Below are positions 1-12,052 of a DNA stretch of 64,000 nucleotides, in pieces; position 1 is the stretch's first letter, and every line of letters starts with the position of its first letter. Source of the stretch: Thelonectria olida. Lineage: Eukaryota; Ascomycota; Sordariomycetes; Hypocreales; Nectriaceae. A program made the translations under genes and the position numbers. The notes below the pieces were generated by a model. That model had not been told where the DNA came from. It did not search any database and saw only the letters and a list, made by a program, of their open reading frames with translations. The stretch is from NCBI GenBank assembly GCA_020736575.1, contig JAGPYM010000010.1:124001-188000 (forward strand), given 5' to 3'.

Positions 1-1449
1 GACCTGCCTCTCGAGGCTCATCAATGAGCTACTCGACGCACCAAGGGCTTTCCCCGTCGTCTTCTCCCCCTGCGGTACCGTTTACATCCCAGGAAGCTAT
101 ACTGATGAGGAACTTTATTGAAAACATGGCACTTTGGGTGCGTGAAAGCATCTACATGTGGAGTCACGATCAACATCTAAAACTTGACAGGCCGACGTTA
201 CCGACTTGAAGCGACACTTTGAGATTGAGGTTCCACGAAGAGCCCTTTGCTTCCCTGTACTTCGCTACGCTGTGTGCGCCTTCTCCTCTCGCCATCTCAA
301 CCGCGGCAAACCAGACACGAGCACCGAATCCCTCGAGTATTACGACAAGTGCCTGGAACTCTTGATTGAGGCCGTGTCTGGGCAAGGCGGGACAGTAGAA
401 GAGGAAGTTCTCGCCGCCATTGCCATACTACGGCAGTACGAAGAGATGGACGGTAAGCCCTGGACGTTGCGGAGTGTCGGATAGTCTCGCTAACCTCCCC
501 GTAGCTGACGACAAGGAGCTCCATCTAACCGGGACTTCGCGAATTGTCAATTCTATGTCTATCTTCGACTTTAACGGAGGCTTAGGAGAGGCTGCTGCGT
601 GGCTCTGCCTCCGTGAGGATATTTACATATCCCTTGTCCGACAGCGGCCCCTGAAGATGGACCTAGAGACGTTTCGCCAGTCAGACATATTTCGGCGACA
701 AGACGATGCGGCTTATGCGGGAAGAATGGTCTTTTTACTCGGCAAAGCACTGAGCTGCGCGTTCTCGTCGCAAGAGCCTTGCTCTGCCCAAAACCTAGAG
801 ACGACTGGGGCAGAAGTAGACAGCTGGTTTGAGTCGAAGCCCGCTGCGTTTAACCCGATCCACGAGCAACAGAGGAACCGAGCCGAGGGAAGATTGATCC
901 CGGAGATTTGGGTTCTCTCCCCTTTTCATGGTATGGCCCGCGTCAAACTTGAAATGTTTTGCACTTGTTGAGGCTAACATCGCCCAGCTGTCGGTTTGCA
1001 GTACTATCACATTGCGAAGATTATCCTTGCCATGTCTGCGCCTGTTGTGGCCGTCTCTGTGTATGACCACATTCGGATGGGGAAAAAGATGGAGGTATGT
1101 GACTCGATCATCATCGTCGTGTTCAACGTCTAAAAATGGGAGCAGCAAGTTGTTCGGCACCATCTTTACCAGATTATCGCCCTCGCAAACTCCAACTCGA
1201 GGGGCGAGAACACGCTCTTTACCGCGCGACACTCGTTGTCAGTGTGTAAGTCTTTCGCACCAACAACCATCATCCGCCTTTCTCATATCTAATTACGATA
1301 TAGGGGGAAGTGTATTCGGAGATTACGATGATCAGCAGATGATTGTCGACTTTTTGGACTTTGTACAAGAAAAAACAGGCTGGAACACGACCCTTCTTCG
1401 TGCGTCCTTGCGGGAGCAGTGGGCACAGGACACAGGCGCAAATGGCTGA
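1..1449 (+). CDS. Fungal-specific transcription factor (ARCA-like), 3' part
   Basis: The window opens inside this gene: the frame is already open at base 3, so the 5' end, including any Zn2Cys6 DNA-binding domain, lies outside. Exons read as <1-137, 191-452, 505-930, 988-1094, 1143-1245 and 1304-1449, and every junction keeps frame. The protein shows the fungal-specific regulatory domain: NFIENMALW followed by a PRRALCFPVLRYAVCAFSSRHL block and a LEYYDKCLELLI helix. It ends with WGSVFGDYDDQQMIVDFLDF and a short tail. This layout is typical of ARCA-like regulators (family knowledge). The domain is helical and acts in the nucleus; targets cannot be inferred. The 3' end faces the convergent dehydrogenase gene, with about 120 bp between the stop codons. 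I am confident of the family but not of the regulon. Confidence 0.85.
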
Positions 1450-1568
1450 CTTTCCAATCAATTCCAATCAATTAACCATTCTCAATCCTAATCATTGCGA
1501 AGTTTATCTTTATATCTGTATCCCAGTTTTTAAAACCCACCAGTGTATCCCCAAAAAAGAGTCCCCGT

Positions 1569-2758
1569 CTACAGCTTGGTAGGCTCAATGCGACGGCCGA
1601 TCTCGTCGAAGCGGATCTGCTTTCCGCTGACAAGGGCCTCCTGCAGAGCAGAGCCAATTTCAACAGCACGCACAGCGTTGACGAGCTTCAGCGGAAGAGG
1701 CTTGTCGTCGAGGCACGAGTCGGCAAACTCGTTGGCCTCCTTGACAAAGGCCTGCTCGAACCGGCCGTAATAATGGGCGGGCACCTCGCGGTTGATGCCG
1801 CCGGCGTGGTAGTAGTTGACCAGGTTGGACTGCGGGTTGCCGTTGACGGTCAGCTTGCCCTCGGTGCCGATGAACTCGGTCGTGTCCTCCTGGCCGTGGG
1901 CCATCATGCGCGAGCAGTAGTAGTAGGCAATCTTTCCGCCCCAGAACTCGACGATGCCGACGGCGTTGTCGTAGTCGTTGTACTGGGCGAGGTCGGGCGT
2001 GACGGCGCGGATGCCGTGGGCCGAGACGCTCTTGGGGACGACGTCGTCGCCAAAGAACCACAGCGTCAGGTCAATGTCGTGCACAGACATGTCGACGAAC
2101 ACGCCACCCGACCAGGCGGCGTAGGCAACGAAGAAGCCAGAGGGGTCGTGCTTGTCGCACGTCTGGCTGCGGATGATGGAAGGGCGGCCGATGGCTCCCT
2201 GCTCCATCTTGGCGTGCGCATCCCGGTAGCTGTCGTCGAAGCGCCGCGAGAAGCCGCACATGACCTTGAGGTGAGGGTGCTTCTTGGACTCGGCAAGGAC
2301 CTGCTTGCACTGTTGCGAGGTGTTAGCATGTACAATTACGAGAAGACATGGGGTGGTGTGAGCGGGGATTCCGGGGAGGCGCCCCAGATTCCCATTAGCG
2401 GCACGGGAAATAATGCACGTGTAACACTTACAATCTCAATGTCGGTGGAGAGAGGCTTCTCGACAAGGACGTGGAGGTTCTTCTGCATGGCCTGGATAGC
2501 CTCCTCGGCGTGGACTGAGGTGGCCGTGCCAATGACGACGGCGTCGAGGCCGGGCTGCTCAATCATCTTGGAGTAGTCGTCATAAAGGGTGACACCATGG
2601 GGCTCGAGGTTGAGCTTGGCCCAAGCCATCTCGGCAGGGTCAGGGGTAAAGGCGGCGACGAGTTCGGCTCGGGGAGTGCGGTTGAGGAAGTTGATGGCAT
2701 GGCGTTTGCCCATACGGCCGAGACCAGCGGCGGCAATCTGGAGCTTCTTGGGGGCCAT
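1569..2758 (-). CDS. Gfo/Idh/MocA-family NAD(P)-dependent dehydrogenase, inositol 2-dehydrogenase-like
   Basis: Two exons on the minus strand, 2758-2432 and 2309-1569, encode 355 residues, the usual length for this family. The N terminus is a Rossmann fold with the dinucleotide motif GLGRMGKRH (about residues 13-21), followed by the conserved VLVEKPLSTD segment, whose EKP lysine is catalytic in the family. The second exon begins CKQVLAES and carries the substrate-binding alpha/beta domain, with GGVFVDMSVHDIDLTLWFFG holding the expected DxxxHDxD-type motif. Such enzymes oxidise a polyol or sugar C-OH with NAD. The divergent inositol-type transporter 1.16 kb away makes myo-inositol a reasonable but unproven substrate. 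The start was chosen because MAPKKLQIAAAGLGRMG places the Rossmann strand at the very N terminus, as is normal. Long antisense frames across the gene are shadows. Confidence 0.9.
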
Positions 2759-3920
2759 TTTTTTCCGGGAGAGAGTGGTGTGAAGGGGGTGTTGGGATGC
2801 TCGTGGCAGTTGTCTAGGAGGCGCGAGAGAGTCGAGTGAGGATGAGAGGATGGAATGACCAAGAGTTCAGGACAGCGAGAAGACGCTTCCTTTATGTCTT
2901 TCTCAGTCCTCCCATTTCCGACCACATGAGAAGTTGTCTCCTCAGCCACTGGAGCCTCGAGTTATCCATTTCGTGCAGTTTTCGCCGTCTTCTTGGGGGA
3001 GAATCCGACCGTTTGGCCACAAGGGAAGACTTCGGCGGGCTTCGGTGATGCTGCGACAGATCGTCGACGGAGAGAGATGCCTCGTTTACGGGAAGACTTT
3101 CCCGCTTGCATTGGTTCAAGCCGCCGCCAACATCGGCAAAGCCTTCATGCGGGGTTGCAGTTCGACCCTGTGGGCAGCCTACAAGCTCATGACTCGCCTC
3201 AACTTGGACCAACAGACTAAGCCGGATGGTGCTTCACGGCGACCGGACAGACTTTCCAAGCTGGAGGAACGGCTTACCCCAATTCTCCAAAGAGCCTCAA
3301 GTCTCTCGACTCAAGCAACAAGACAATGCGGGGGCGGGGGTAAGGCCCAGCCACCCCGGCACGATCCCTCCCAACTCCACCGGTTAGTGCATCGTGGCGG
3401 GCACTCCTCACGGAAGCCGGATAGACTTACTCAAAATCCGGAGCCAGCTTCCTCAAGCATCTCTGGCCTCGCCTCGTCTCGTCCATGCATCCGGCGGGCA
3501 ATCCTGGCATCGGTGCGGGCACTCTGCGAACCCCACGGGGAGGCAGCGGGGTTTCTGGTCCGTTTCCCCAACCCAATTACCCCAGGATCGTTGTGAAATG
3601 CGGTGGACCAAGCAGTGCAACAGTCACTGATATGTCATGGATCTGATTGGGCGGGATTGGGTGTTTGCAAGGTAATGTCGGTTTGAATGCTGGCAGGCAA
3701 TGGGAATGTCGGGAGGGCTGCAACTCGGACTCTCCTGACTTGGGGAGTTGGGGTGAGCTGACCATGGCCGAGTCATTTTGTCCCTCACGGACTTATATCC
3801 GGTAGGCAAGGCGAAAAGTATAAAGGAAACGCTGTATCCTCTTCGTAGTTTGTTGTCGACAAGTTCCAGCATCAGACCCATCAGTTTCTGTCATCTTCTT
3901 CATATACAAACATCGTCACA
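2759..3920. promoter_or_regulatory. Shared divergent promoter region of dehydrogenase and transporter
   Basis: This 1.16 kb lies between the starts of the divergent dehydrogenase and MFS transporter genes. It holds G-runs around 3327-3345 and the pyrimidine-rich leader before the transporter ATG. A 220-codon open frame on the plus strand (2934-3596) has no recognisable motif, and I judge it non-coding. I do not see a defined operator. Confidence 0.5.
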
Positions 3921-5632
3921 ATGGCAGGCAAGGACGAAGCACTCGCCATCAGCTCGCAGTCTCGCCATGTCGAAGACAACGAAGAAAACCTCAAGGGCGA
4001 GTCGAACGACATTGAGGACTCTAGCCCGGGTCTCTTCCTCAACCTCTGTGTCATAGCAACCGCCATCGGCGGCATGCTCTTTGGGTAAGCAAATCGCCGC
4101 CCTCTGGCTTCTTGCGTGAATCAGACGCTAACCCAGACGCTCAGATACGACACGGGTGTCATCTCCGGAGTGTTGGTTGTCCTTGGGACAGACCTCGACG
4201 GCAAACTCCTCCGCTCAAACGAAAAGGAACTGATTACTGCTCTATGTGCTGGCGGCGCCCTGATCGGCGCCATTATCGCCGGTGTGACTGCCGACAAGTA
4301 CGGAAGAAAGCCAGCTATTTGGTTTGCTTCTGTCCTGTTCACCATTGGAGCTCTCATTCAAGCCACTTCCTACTCCATTGCGCAGATGTGCGTTGGCAGA
4401 GTTCTTGTTGGTCTCGGTGTTGGCTCAGCTTCCATGGTGCGTCCCATACGAAAAGACGCGACTCTGGTAAACCTTAGCTAACAGAATTCTTGCAGATTAT
4501 TCCTCTCTACATTGCCGAAATCGCTCCTGCCAAATACCGCGGCCGCATGATCTCAATTGACATGGTCTTCCTCGGAACCGGTTCGCTCCTTGCATACGCC
4601 TTTGACGCTGCGTTCTACAAGGTTCCTCACGGTTGGCGATACATGGTTGGACTCGGCGGTATTCCCTCCATCTTGCTGGGCGTGCTTCTTTTCTGGTGTC
4701 CCGAGTCTCCTCGTCAGCTTCTCTTCCACGACCGCCACGACGAGTGTCTCGATGTTATCCGCAAGATGTATCCGAATGCCACCGAACAACAGGTCGTTCA
4801 GATGGTTGCCCACATTCAGTACGGCGTGAACGAAGCCAAGAGTCTGAACGAGGAAATTTCGATCCGAAAGTCTTTGTCCAGCATTGTCACCAGCGCGCCC
4901 AACCGCCGAGCCGCCATTGTTGCTTGCGGACTGATGGCCACACAACAGCTCTGCGGCTTCAACACCCTCATGTACTACTCCAGCACTCTCTTCCAGATCG
5001 TCGGCTTCGAAAACCCCATCGCAGTAGGCACGATTGTAACGGCTACGAACTGGATCTTCACGTTCCTCTCCATCTTCCTCATCGACCGCGTTGGGCGCCG
5101 CAGACTCTTGCTATGGTCCATGTGGGGGATGCCCGTTTTCTTGACTCTTGCCGCTGCTGTCTTTTGGAAGATTCCCATAGACAGGAATACGCTGGAGCTG
5201 ACTGACGACCACGTTGGTTGGCCGGCTATTGTTGTCTTGGTTTCTATGATTCTCTTCGTGGCCTCATACGCCGCGGGCCTCGGATGTGTGCCCTGGCAGG
5301 CCAATGAATTCCTTCCCATGGAGGTACGCGCTGTGGGAACCATGCTTATCAATATTTGCAACTGGGGGCCCAACATCATCGTTTCTTCGACATTCCTAAC
5401 CATGATGCGCGGCATTTCGCCGTCTGGCACTTTTGGATTCTACGCAGCCCTCTGTCTCCTGGGCTACATTTTCGTCTACTTCTGTTACCCCGAGGCCGCT
5501 GGAATGGCGCTCGAAGAAATTCGAGAAGTCTTTGAGCACGGATTCGGTGTTCGATATGCTGAGAACTGGCGTAAGCAGAAGAAGCTTCAGACTGCTGCCC
5601 AGGCCGAGGCTTCTGCAGTCGCGGCTGTTTAG
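3921..5632 (+). CDS. MFS sugar/inositol transporter (ITR-like)
   Basis: Three exons, 3921-4084, 4145-4436 and 4496-5632, give 530 residues with about twelve predicted membrane segments. Diagnostic sugar-porter motifs are visible: GYDTGVISGVL in TM1, the loop 2-3 motif DKYGRKP, GRVLVGLGVG in TM4, PLYIAEIAPAKYRGR after TM5, the central PESPRQLL, QQLCGFNTLMYYS in TM7, DRVGRRRLLL in the loop 8-9 repeat, and WQANEFLPMEVRAVG in TM10. The WQANEF and FNTLMYYS forms are those I associate with fungal myo-inositol transporters (Itr1/Itr2 type) rather than hexose carriers. The protein should sit in the plasma membrane and act as a proton symporter. Its divergent neighbour, a Gfo/Idh/MocA dehydrogenase, would fit uptake followed by oxidation. 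The substrate remains an inference. Confidence 0.9.
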
Positions 5633-7806
5633 GGAGCTAGATAGCAGCATTCGTGCATTCACATGGCCAAGGCCGGCTAGATCTAGATTTTTCTGTCTAC
5701 AAATTTAGCATTAGAACCCGCAATGAGATTTCATTTACGTGTCAACAGAGTACTTTAGCCCTAATGCCACCTGAATGTAGTAAAAGCCTTGAGCAAGAAT
5801 AATATGTCACGATGATTTCCTCATGAAATCTAGAAGTGGAAAGGAACAAAGTAGTGAAGCCAGTGAATCTTTTTTCGATTCACATCGAAACATGAATATT
5901 GATAGAAAGGCCTTTCACGGTATCATGAAATTCTGGAAAGTGTATCCGGCTTATCCACACTCATCTAAGTGTTTCGGGAGCTCAGCGTGTTTTGGGCTTT
6001 ATGCCAGGCCCGCTGGAAAGCCGTGTCGTCACTCTTCTGGCAAATATCAGCTGTGCCAAGGCTGGGGCCTCAATATTGCCTCGTGAGGGGCTGTGGGCTA
6101 GAGGCATATCAAGAAGTCCGCACTGACAAAATCCTAGAGTCTATCGTGAGCCAATTCCATCTGGGGGGCAATGATAGGGCTGTTTATCTGCTTCCTAGGG
6201 CGAGGGGGCGATGAGAGGGGAAAGTCTCTCCGCCATGGACCCCCAACCCCAACCCCAACCTGAGAGCCAGCCGGTGAATCCGGGGTTGCACGGTCGTTTT
6301 GAATGAGGAGTGATGAAGGAAGCTGAAGGTGGTGTGGGGTGTCGATGAGTGCCCAATATCTAATCGTCTGGAGGCCAACAGCCAAGGCGGCTAGGAATTC
6401 GGCTTGCCCCTTGCCTCCCCCCCTTTGCGGAGTAGGCGGGGGATAGCTTCGCCAGGGATGAGACTCTGCTTCGTCTGGCTAACATGAAGTCACCGAATCA
6501 ACGTTTTTTGACACTCACCACTTCTCCTGACAGCCCAGACTTGTTGACTATTGTCAGATAGCTTCATGCAGGTGTTGTCTTCGTCAGATTTGCTCCAAAG
6601 ACCAGAGCTTCAAGTCGTGCAGCTTAACGATTTCCCTATTTCGGCCCTCCCGTGGAGTAGTCGTAGGTGTTGGAGGAACCGGTGGCCAGATGGGTGTCAG
6701 GGTTCCAGGGTGCTTGGACTCCGGAGACTTCATTCCACCACATGTTCCTTCGCCACACGTTCGAGATTTTTCATTTTCCAAGCACCTTTGGGCCAATCAC
6801 CCTCCGCTTCTTACCCTTGACACCCTGTCCAGTCATCATATTGATAATAGGACCCTGGCTTTCCTCTTGTTATCGAGTCGCGACAGGCAGACGCCTACCC
6901 TTCAGTGTATCGCAGGACGTGCCTTGAGTTGGTTTCTAAGCTGAAATAAACTATTAGGTACTACTATTCACATTTAGGCATATTTGCTTTGGTCATGGTT
7001 TTACTTTAGGCGTTATGGTTTGTTTCAGGCTTCTAAGATCCGTTTAGCATGTCCAACTCTATCGAGGATTTACCATGATGATCCGAAAAAGTGACCAATA
7101 CACGTAGTACGTAGATAGCAATAATCTCGACAGAGAACCCTATGAACTATAGATAGTTATGAATTGATAAGACTAGATTCGTACCAGTTTAAATCCGTTA
7201 CTTTGCCTACATTATTGACAAATACAATGTCAGCACGCGCAGAGTTGGGTTGTCCAATGCCGATGACCTCTTACTGAAGACCCCAGTGTCGCTAACCTAG
7301 AGCCCATGTGAGGTTATATGGGTGATTTAGGCGAACCAATCCCCGTCCTTGATGCAGAGAATAGATAACGCGGTGAACTTTCCGCTTCCGGGTCTCAGCC
7401 CCGTCTCTAAGCTGTATCAGTCCGCCAGGATCTCTCTCTATCGCAATATCAGGCTCGGGTTCTGTGTATTTCCCAGTCATGTTCAGTCTAGGTCTATCGG
7501 GTCTTTAAAAATGTATTCTTCATACCTCAGTGCTTGCTCTCGCCGGGAATAAGTAATGGGGCGACAACACCAACGATGCGCAGAGAGGAGCTGCGTGAAC
7601 GATTTGCGAATATCCAGTTATAGCGTCCGTTTCCCGTCAAGACAGGGGGTCATGCCACGTCAATTGTGGTCCCACCCCCGCGAGGGGTTCGGAGTCTGGA
7701 TGAGAAAGTAATAACGATTCCCTTGTCCTTTGCTTTCGCGTTACAACTACTACCTCATCCTCTCCAACACCACCCGTACAAGTACTTCAGTCCATCGCCC
7801 ACCAAC
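5633..7806. other. Intergenic, no gene supported
   Basis: These 2.2 kb carry only short open frames without recognisable motifs on either strand. There is a small (CCCCAA)n tract near 6241-6260 and an AT-rich part at about 6940-7240. The last 100 bases are the leader of the methyltransferase gene. Confidence 0.6.
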
Positions 7807-9294
7807 ATGTCTGACTCCAAGCCCGCCAACACTCCTCCCGCCGAAACAACGGCCCATGACTCTGGCATTCTCCCTCCTCAATACTGGGCACAAGTAGCTG
7901 ACGAACTCGCTGCCGAGGATGATGCTGATTCAACCCTTGGTGACGACACCTCCGAGTCAACGGCATCGATTACCTCAAGCATTCTTCATTATAGAACCAT
8001 CTCTGGCCGCACCTATCACAGAGATATAGGCAACGCCCAGTACTGGTTTGTGCCTCCCCTTTGCACTTAGAGAAATGCTTCCACTGATCTAGATGTAGGG
8101 GAACCAATGATGAACGGCAAAACGAGTCCATGGACATCAAGTGAGGCGCTGAGATAGGCTCAAGGGACGTGAAAAGGGGCTAACGGCCACAGCCATCACG
8201 TTCTAACCCTCGTGTTGGACGGTGCCCTGCAACTTGCACCGATTTCAAAAGATATCAAGGTATCAGTTGAATCAAATTCGTCAAACTGACCAAAGGACGG
8301 AACAGGCTAACCTGTCACTGCAGAAAGCGGTCGACATTGGAACAGGCACAGGTAGGCCCCCAATCAAGCATGGTCCAGTTAACATCTTCGAACATCTTCG
8401 CTAACTATTCACAGGAATCTGGGCAATGTAGGCTTCACCAACCCGCTGAACCAAGTCTGAGACCGCTTCTGATCTTCCAAAGTGACTTTGCCGACGCCTA
8501 CCCCAATACGGAGGTGATTGGTACAGACATCTCTCCTATCCAGCCCAGCTGGGTCCCGCCAAACCTACAATTGTGAGAAGACGAATTTCCGGCACCTTGG
8601 AAACCACCGCCGTCTCACCCAGAAGCTAACTCTTCTCCAGTCAGATCGACGACTGCACTCAAGAATGGACGTTTCCTGAAAACTCACTGGATTATATCCA
8701 CATCCGCTGGCTCGTAGGCAGCATCGTCGACTGGCCCAACTTGTTCAAACAGGCTTATAGGTGCCTCAAGCCAGGTGGCTACCTGGAGAGCAACGAGGCA
8801 CTGTCGAGGATGGACTGCGACGATGGAACCATCACTGAGAAGAGCGCCATGCACCAGTGGGGAAAGTTCTTTGTCGAGGGCGGCAAGAAAATAGGTCGGT
8901 CATTTACTATTGTGGAAGACGGGGTACAGAAGAAGGCCATGGAAGAGGCAGGGTTTGTTGGATTCGAAGAACGCAATTTCAAGGTAAGCGAGCATTGATA
9001 CATCTATCCTGATGAAGCTGTCGAGCTCATACTGACGGCATGAAATAGGTGCCCATCGGCGGATGGCCCAAGGACAAGAAGCTCAACGAGATTGGCAAGT
9101 ATGCGCAGGCCACGCTCGAGCAAGATATCGAGGGCTATGTGCTGTTCATGGCAAACACGGTGGAAGGGTGGACCAAGGAGGAGATTGAGGTGTACATCTC
9201 GCTGCTTCGTCGCGAGCTTCGATCCGGCAAGATGCATCCTTATTACAATCTGAAGGTTGCCTGGGCTCAAAAGCCTGAGGTTCATGATTCTTGA
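7807..9294 (+). CDS. LaeA-like class I SAM-dependent methyltransferase
   Basis: Eight exons, 7807-8045, 8099-8140, 8193-8259, 8324-8351, 8415-8427, 8483-8572, 8641-8983 and 9049-9294, encode 355 residues. The fifth exon is only 13 bases, but it is required to complete SAM motif I (VDIGTGTG followed by IWAI, residues 119-130). Other signs are [20 protein letters not shown] near the N terminus, [20 protein letters not shown] after motif [15 protein letters not shown] (motif IV region) and [11 protein letters not shown] (motif V region). This set is typical of the large LaeA/secondary-metabolism-regulator-like methyltransferase family of Pezizomycotina. True LaeA is a nuclear regulator, but most paralogues have unknown substrates. 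No biosynthetic cluster is next to it. It shares intron positions and sequence with the gene at 47932-49416, so the two are paralogues. Confidence 0.88.
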
Positions 9295-10288
9295 GGGACG
9301 TTGGTATTTGAGCAACGAGGAGAGACGAAGGCATTGGCTCTCCACAGAGATCCATTGCATTGTCAACTTTAACACATGGCCGAGTCCGAAGTATGAACCA
9401 ACTTTACCTTGCCGCTGCATGTCATTTCGCCTCTTAGTTTGACATGAGCATCGACTCAGCGACGCCATTCTTGGCTGTCACTTGACTACGAGCGACAGGG
9501 CGAGAAGAGGCAAGTAGAAATACCAAAATGTAGGGATGCTGGCGTTTTACGCCTGGCAGATGACAACTTGGCCAATAATCTAGCTTCTTTTGTAAGCTCC
9601 AAGAATCCATGAGAGCGTAACGTGAGAAGGTCGTGTAACATGTCGGCCCGGAATCGCCTGAGATGCTCCGAGCCTCCTCTTGGAGACCCCGTGGCCCGTT
9701 GCACTACCCCAGGTGCTCATAAGCTTATTATCAAGCTACAAAAGATCACTGCGTCTCTGCTTCTAATTTCAGGGCAGAGTTATGGCCACCTTCCGATTCG
9801 AGCAGGAGCCGGGGGTCGATCGACGTGACCCAAGACATTTCGTGCGGGCTGGGCTCGATGTCGACATCCCCGCCGAACCAAATCGCTGGAATCATGGCAA
9901 GCCAAGACTTGAGCCAAGACTTGATACAACAACCTCGTCTATGAAGGTCGGCAAGAAATAGGAAGGTTGATATCTCAGGGCTAGGCAACCAGCTCGGTAT
10001 TGGACGGACAAAGAAAGAAGAGGTTGCATTCTCGGTTACATCGGTTGGCAGCCACATGTCGGCTGCTTCATGGCCCTTGCTACGGCGCAAAGGGCATGGA
10101 AGGATCGCGTTTCGTTGGCTTGGCCATGTATTCGATGCCAATTGTGTGCCTGTTCGTCAATACGTGATTTGATTGCGCAACGTCAGCTTGAATAAAAGTG
10201 CAAGCCCTGGAAGAAGATATAAACACTACGAGAGGCACCCCCAATTCTACATCTTCGCAACCGAATCACAATAAACTCTTTCGTCAAG
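9295..10288. other. Intergenic, no gene supported
   Basis: About 1 kb between the methyltransferase and the permease. A 131-codon minus-strand frame at 9746-10141 has no recognisable motif. The segment 10200-10288 looks like the permease leader: 'atataaac' lies near 10217-10226, followed by a CA-rich stretch before the ATG. Confidence 0.55.
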
Positions 10289-12052
10289 ATGGCTGACCTT
10301 TCCAAGGACAGACCCGTCGTGGGACTGAAGGGAAACGGGAGCGACGGGGATCATGATCACCAGACGGACAGCGAAAGCACCATCGAGGCGCAGAAGTATT
10401 CCTACACGGAAGACAGAAAGATTGGAATTACAGGCGCCGTATTCCTCATCTTGAACAAAATGATTGGAACCGGAAGTAAGTCAACAGCAGGCACCTCGCA
10501 TATAGTATTTGCATAGTCGCATCGACTAATCGCGTACCAGTCTTCTCCACGCCATCAAGCATCTTCGCAGCCACTGGCTCCGTCGGAATCAGCCTGTTCT
10601 TGTGGGTTATCGGCGGCTTGCTCACCTTCTTTGGCCTCAGCGTCTTTCTCGAGTTTGGCCTGGCCATTCCGCTTTCCGGAGGGGAGAAGAATTATCTCGA
10701 ACGCGTATATCGTCGACCACGATACCTGGCGACCTGTGTCCTGGCATCACAGATGATTCTTCTTGGCTTCTCCTCTGGAAATGCGCTGGCTTTTGGTCGC
10801 TACATTCTCTTTGCCTCCGGACGAGAGATCCCTGACGGCTGGGAGGCACGAGGTCTCGCTATTGCATGCGTGACATTTGCCGTTGGGATTCACGGCACTC
10901 TTCCGAAATGGGGAATTCGACTGTTCAACGTGCTCGGCGTCTTCAAGGTTGTCATCTTGCTGTTCATCGTCTTTGCCGGGTTTGCCGCACTGGCCGGCCA
11001 TCGACTCGTTCCGAACCCGCACAACTTCGACAATGCCTTCAAGATCGAGAACGGAGACGGCTACGGCGGCGGAGGAGCCTATGCGTACTCGAACGCGCTT
11101 CTCAACATCATCTACAGCTACAAGGGATGGGAGAATGCCAACTACGTTCTGAGCGAGCTAAAGCACCCACGGAAGACACTCTCCATCGCGGCTCCGTTGG
11201 CCATTGGCGGTGTCACCATTCTTTACATCCTCGCCAACGTCGCCTACTTCGCAGCGATCCCCAAGTCCGACCTGGCCAAGTCCGAAGTCATTGTGGCTGG
11301 TTTGTTCTTCCGCAACGTCTTTGGGAAGAGCGCCGCTGCTCGCAGCTTGCCGGCGTTTGTGGCGTTGAGCAACTTGGGCAATGTCCTGGCAGTCTCTTTC
11401 GCCCACGCTCGGTTGAATCAAGAGCTAGCCAAGGAGGGACTGCTGCCGTTCAGTCGTATCTGGGCGTCCAATCGCCCGTTTAATGCCCCAGCTGCTGCGG
11501 TAAGTCCCCATCAGCCCTGGGAGATTTGTCCTAATATTTGTTAGCTGTTTCTTCATTGGATTGTGACCGTCATCGTCCTTGTCGCACCACCTGCAGGCCC
11601 TGCTTATAACTTCATTGTCAATCTGTATGTTCATTCGCACCCTCATTTTGACTTATCCTTTCTAATGGTTGTGCTAGGTATACTTACCCAGGTGCCTGGA
11701 TCAATGCATTCGTCACTGCTGGTCTCGTCTATCTTCAATGGACCAAGTCGGAGAACTGGACATCCCCGTGGCACACATTTCTCCCCATTTCGGTTATCTA
11801 CTTTCTCTCCAACGTATTCCTCGCAATTGTTCCCTTCATCCCCCCGAGGGCAGCTGGAATGCGGATGGCTATCCTTACTATGTTTTCCCCGTCGTTGGTG
11901 TAGGTGTTTTGATTCTGGGCGGTGTGTACTGGCTTCTTTGGACGAAGGTCCTTCCCCGTATTGGCGGATACAAGATTGTCGCTGATCGGACCTTTGATGA
12001 GAATGGCACGGAAGTGGTGAGATATCGCAAGGTGTCTGTGAAGAATGATTGA
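10289..12052 (+). CDS. Mup1-like high-affinity methionine/amino-acid permease with an apparent -1 frameshift
   Basis: Exons 10289-10475, 10541-11499, 11545-11624 and 11678 onward encode an LAT-type amino-acid permease (APC superfamily, plasma membrane). Signs are ITGAVFLILNKMIGTG, then IFSTPSSIFAATGS, the SGGEKNYLERVYRRP loop, YSYKGWENANYVLSELKHP, and SRIWASNRPFNAP. The first three exons and the start of the fourth are in one clean frame, but that frame reaches a stop at 11901-11903. From the C6 run at 11840-11845 the family-like C terminus (EGSWNADGYPYYVFPVVGVG, then VYWLLWTKVLPRIGGY) continues in another frame to 12052. The intact relative at 28029-29726 reads FVPPEDGQNVYEDLPYW at the same place, which shows where the phase is lost. 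Either one C is missing in this sequence or the allele is truncated in its last membrane segment. Confidence 0.85.

Noticed and set aside
1773..2576. 267-codon plus-strand open frame
   Set aside because: It is antisense to the dehydrogenase exons, has a Val/Asp/Gly-biased composition and no motif; a shadow of GC-rich codons.
2934..3596. 220-codon plus-strand open frame in a promoter region
   Set aside because: No motif, biased composition, lies between two divergent starts.
6238..6262. (CCCCAA)n tract resembling a telomeric repeat
   Set aside because: Only about three units, and filamentous ascomycetes use TTAGGG.
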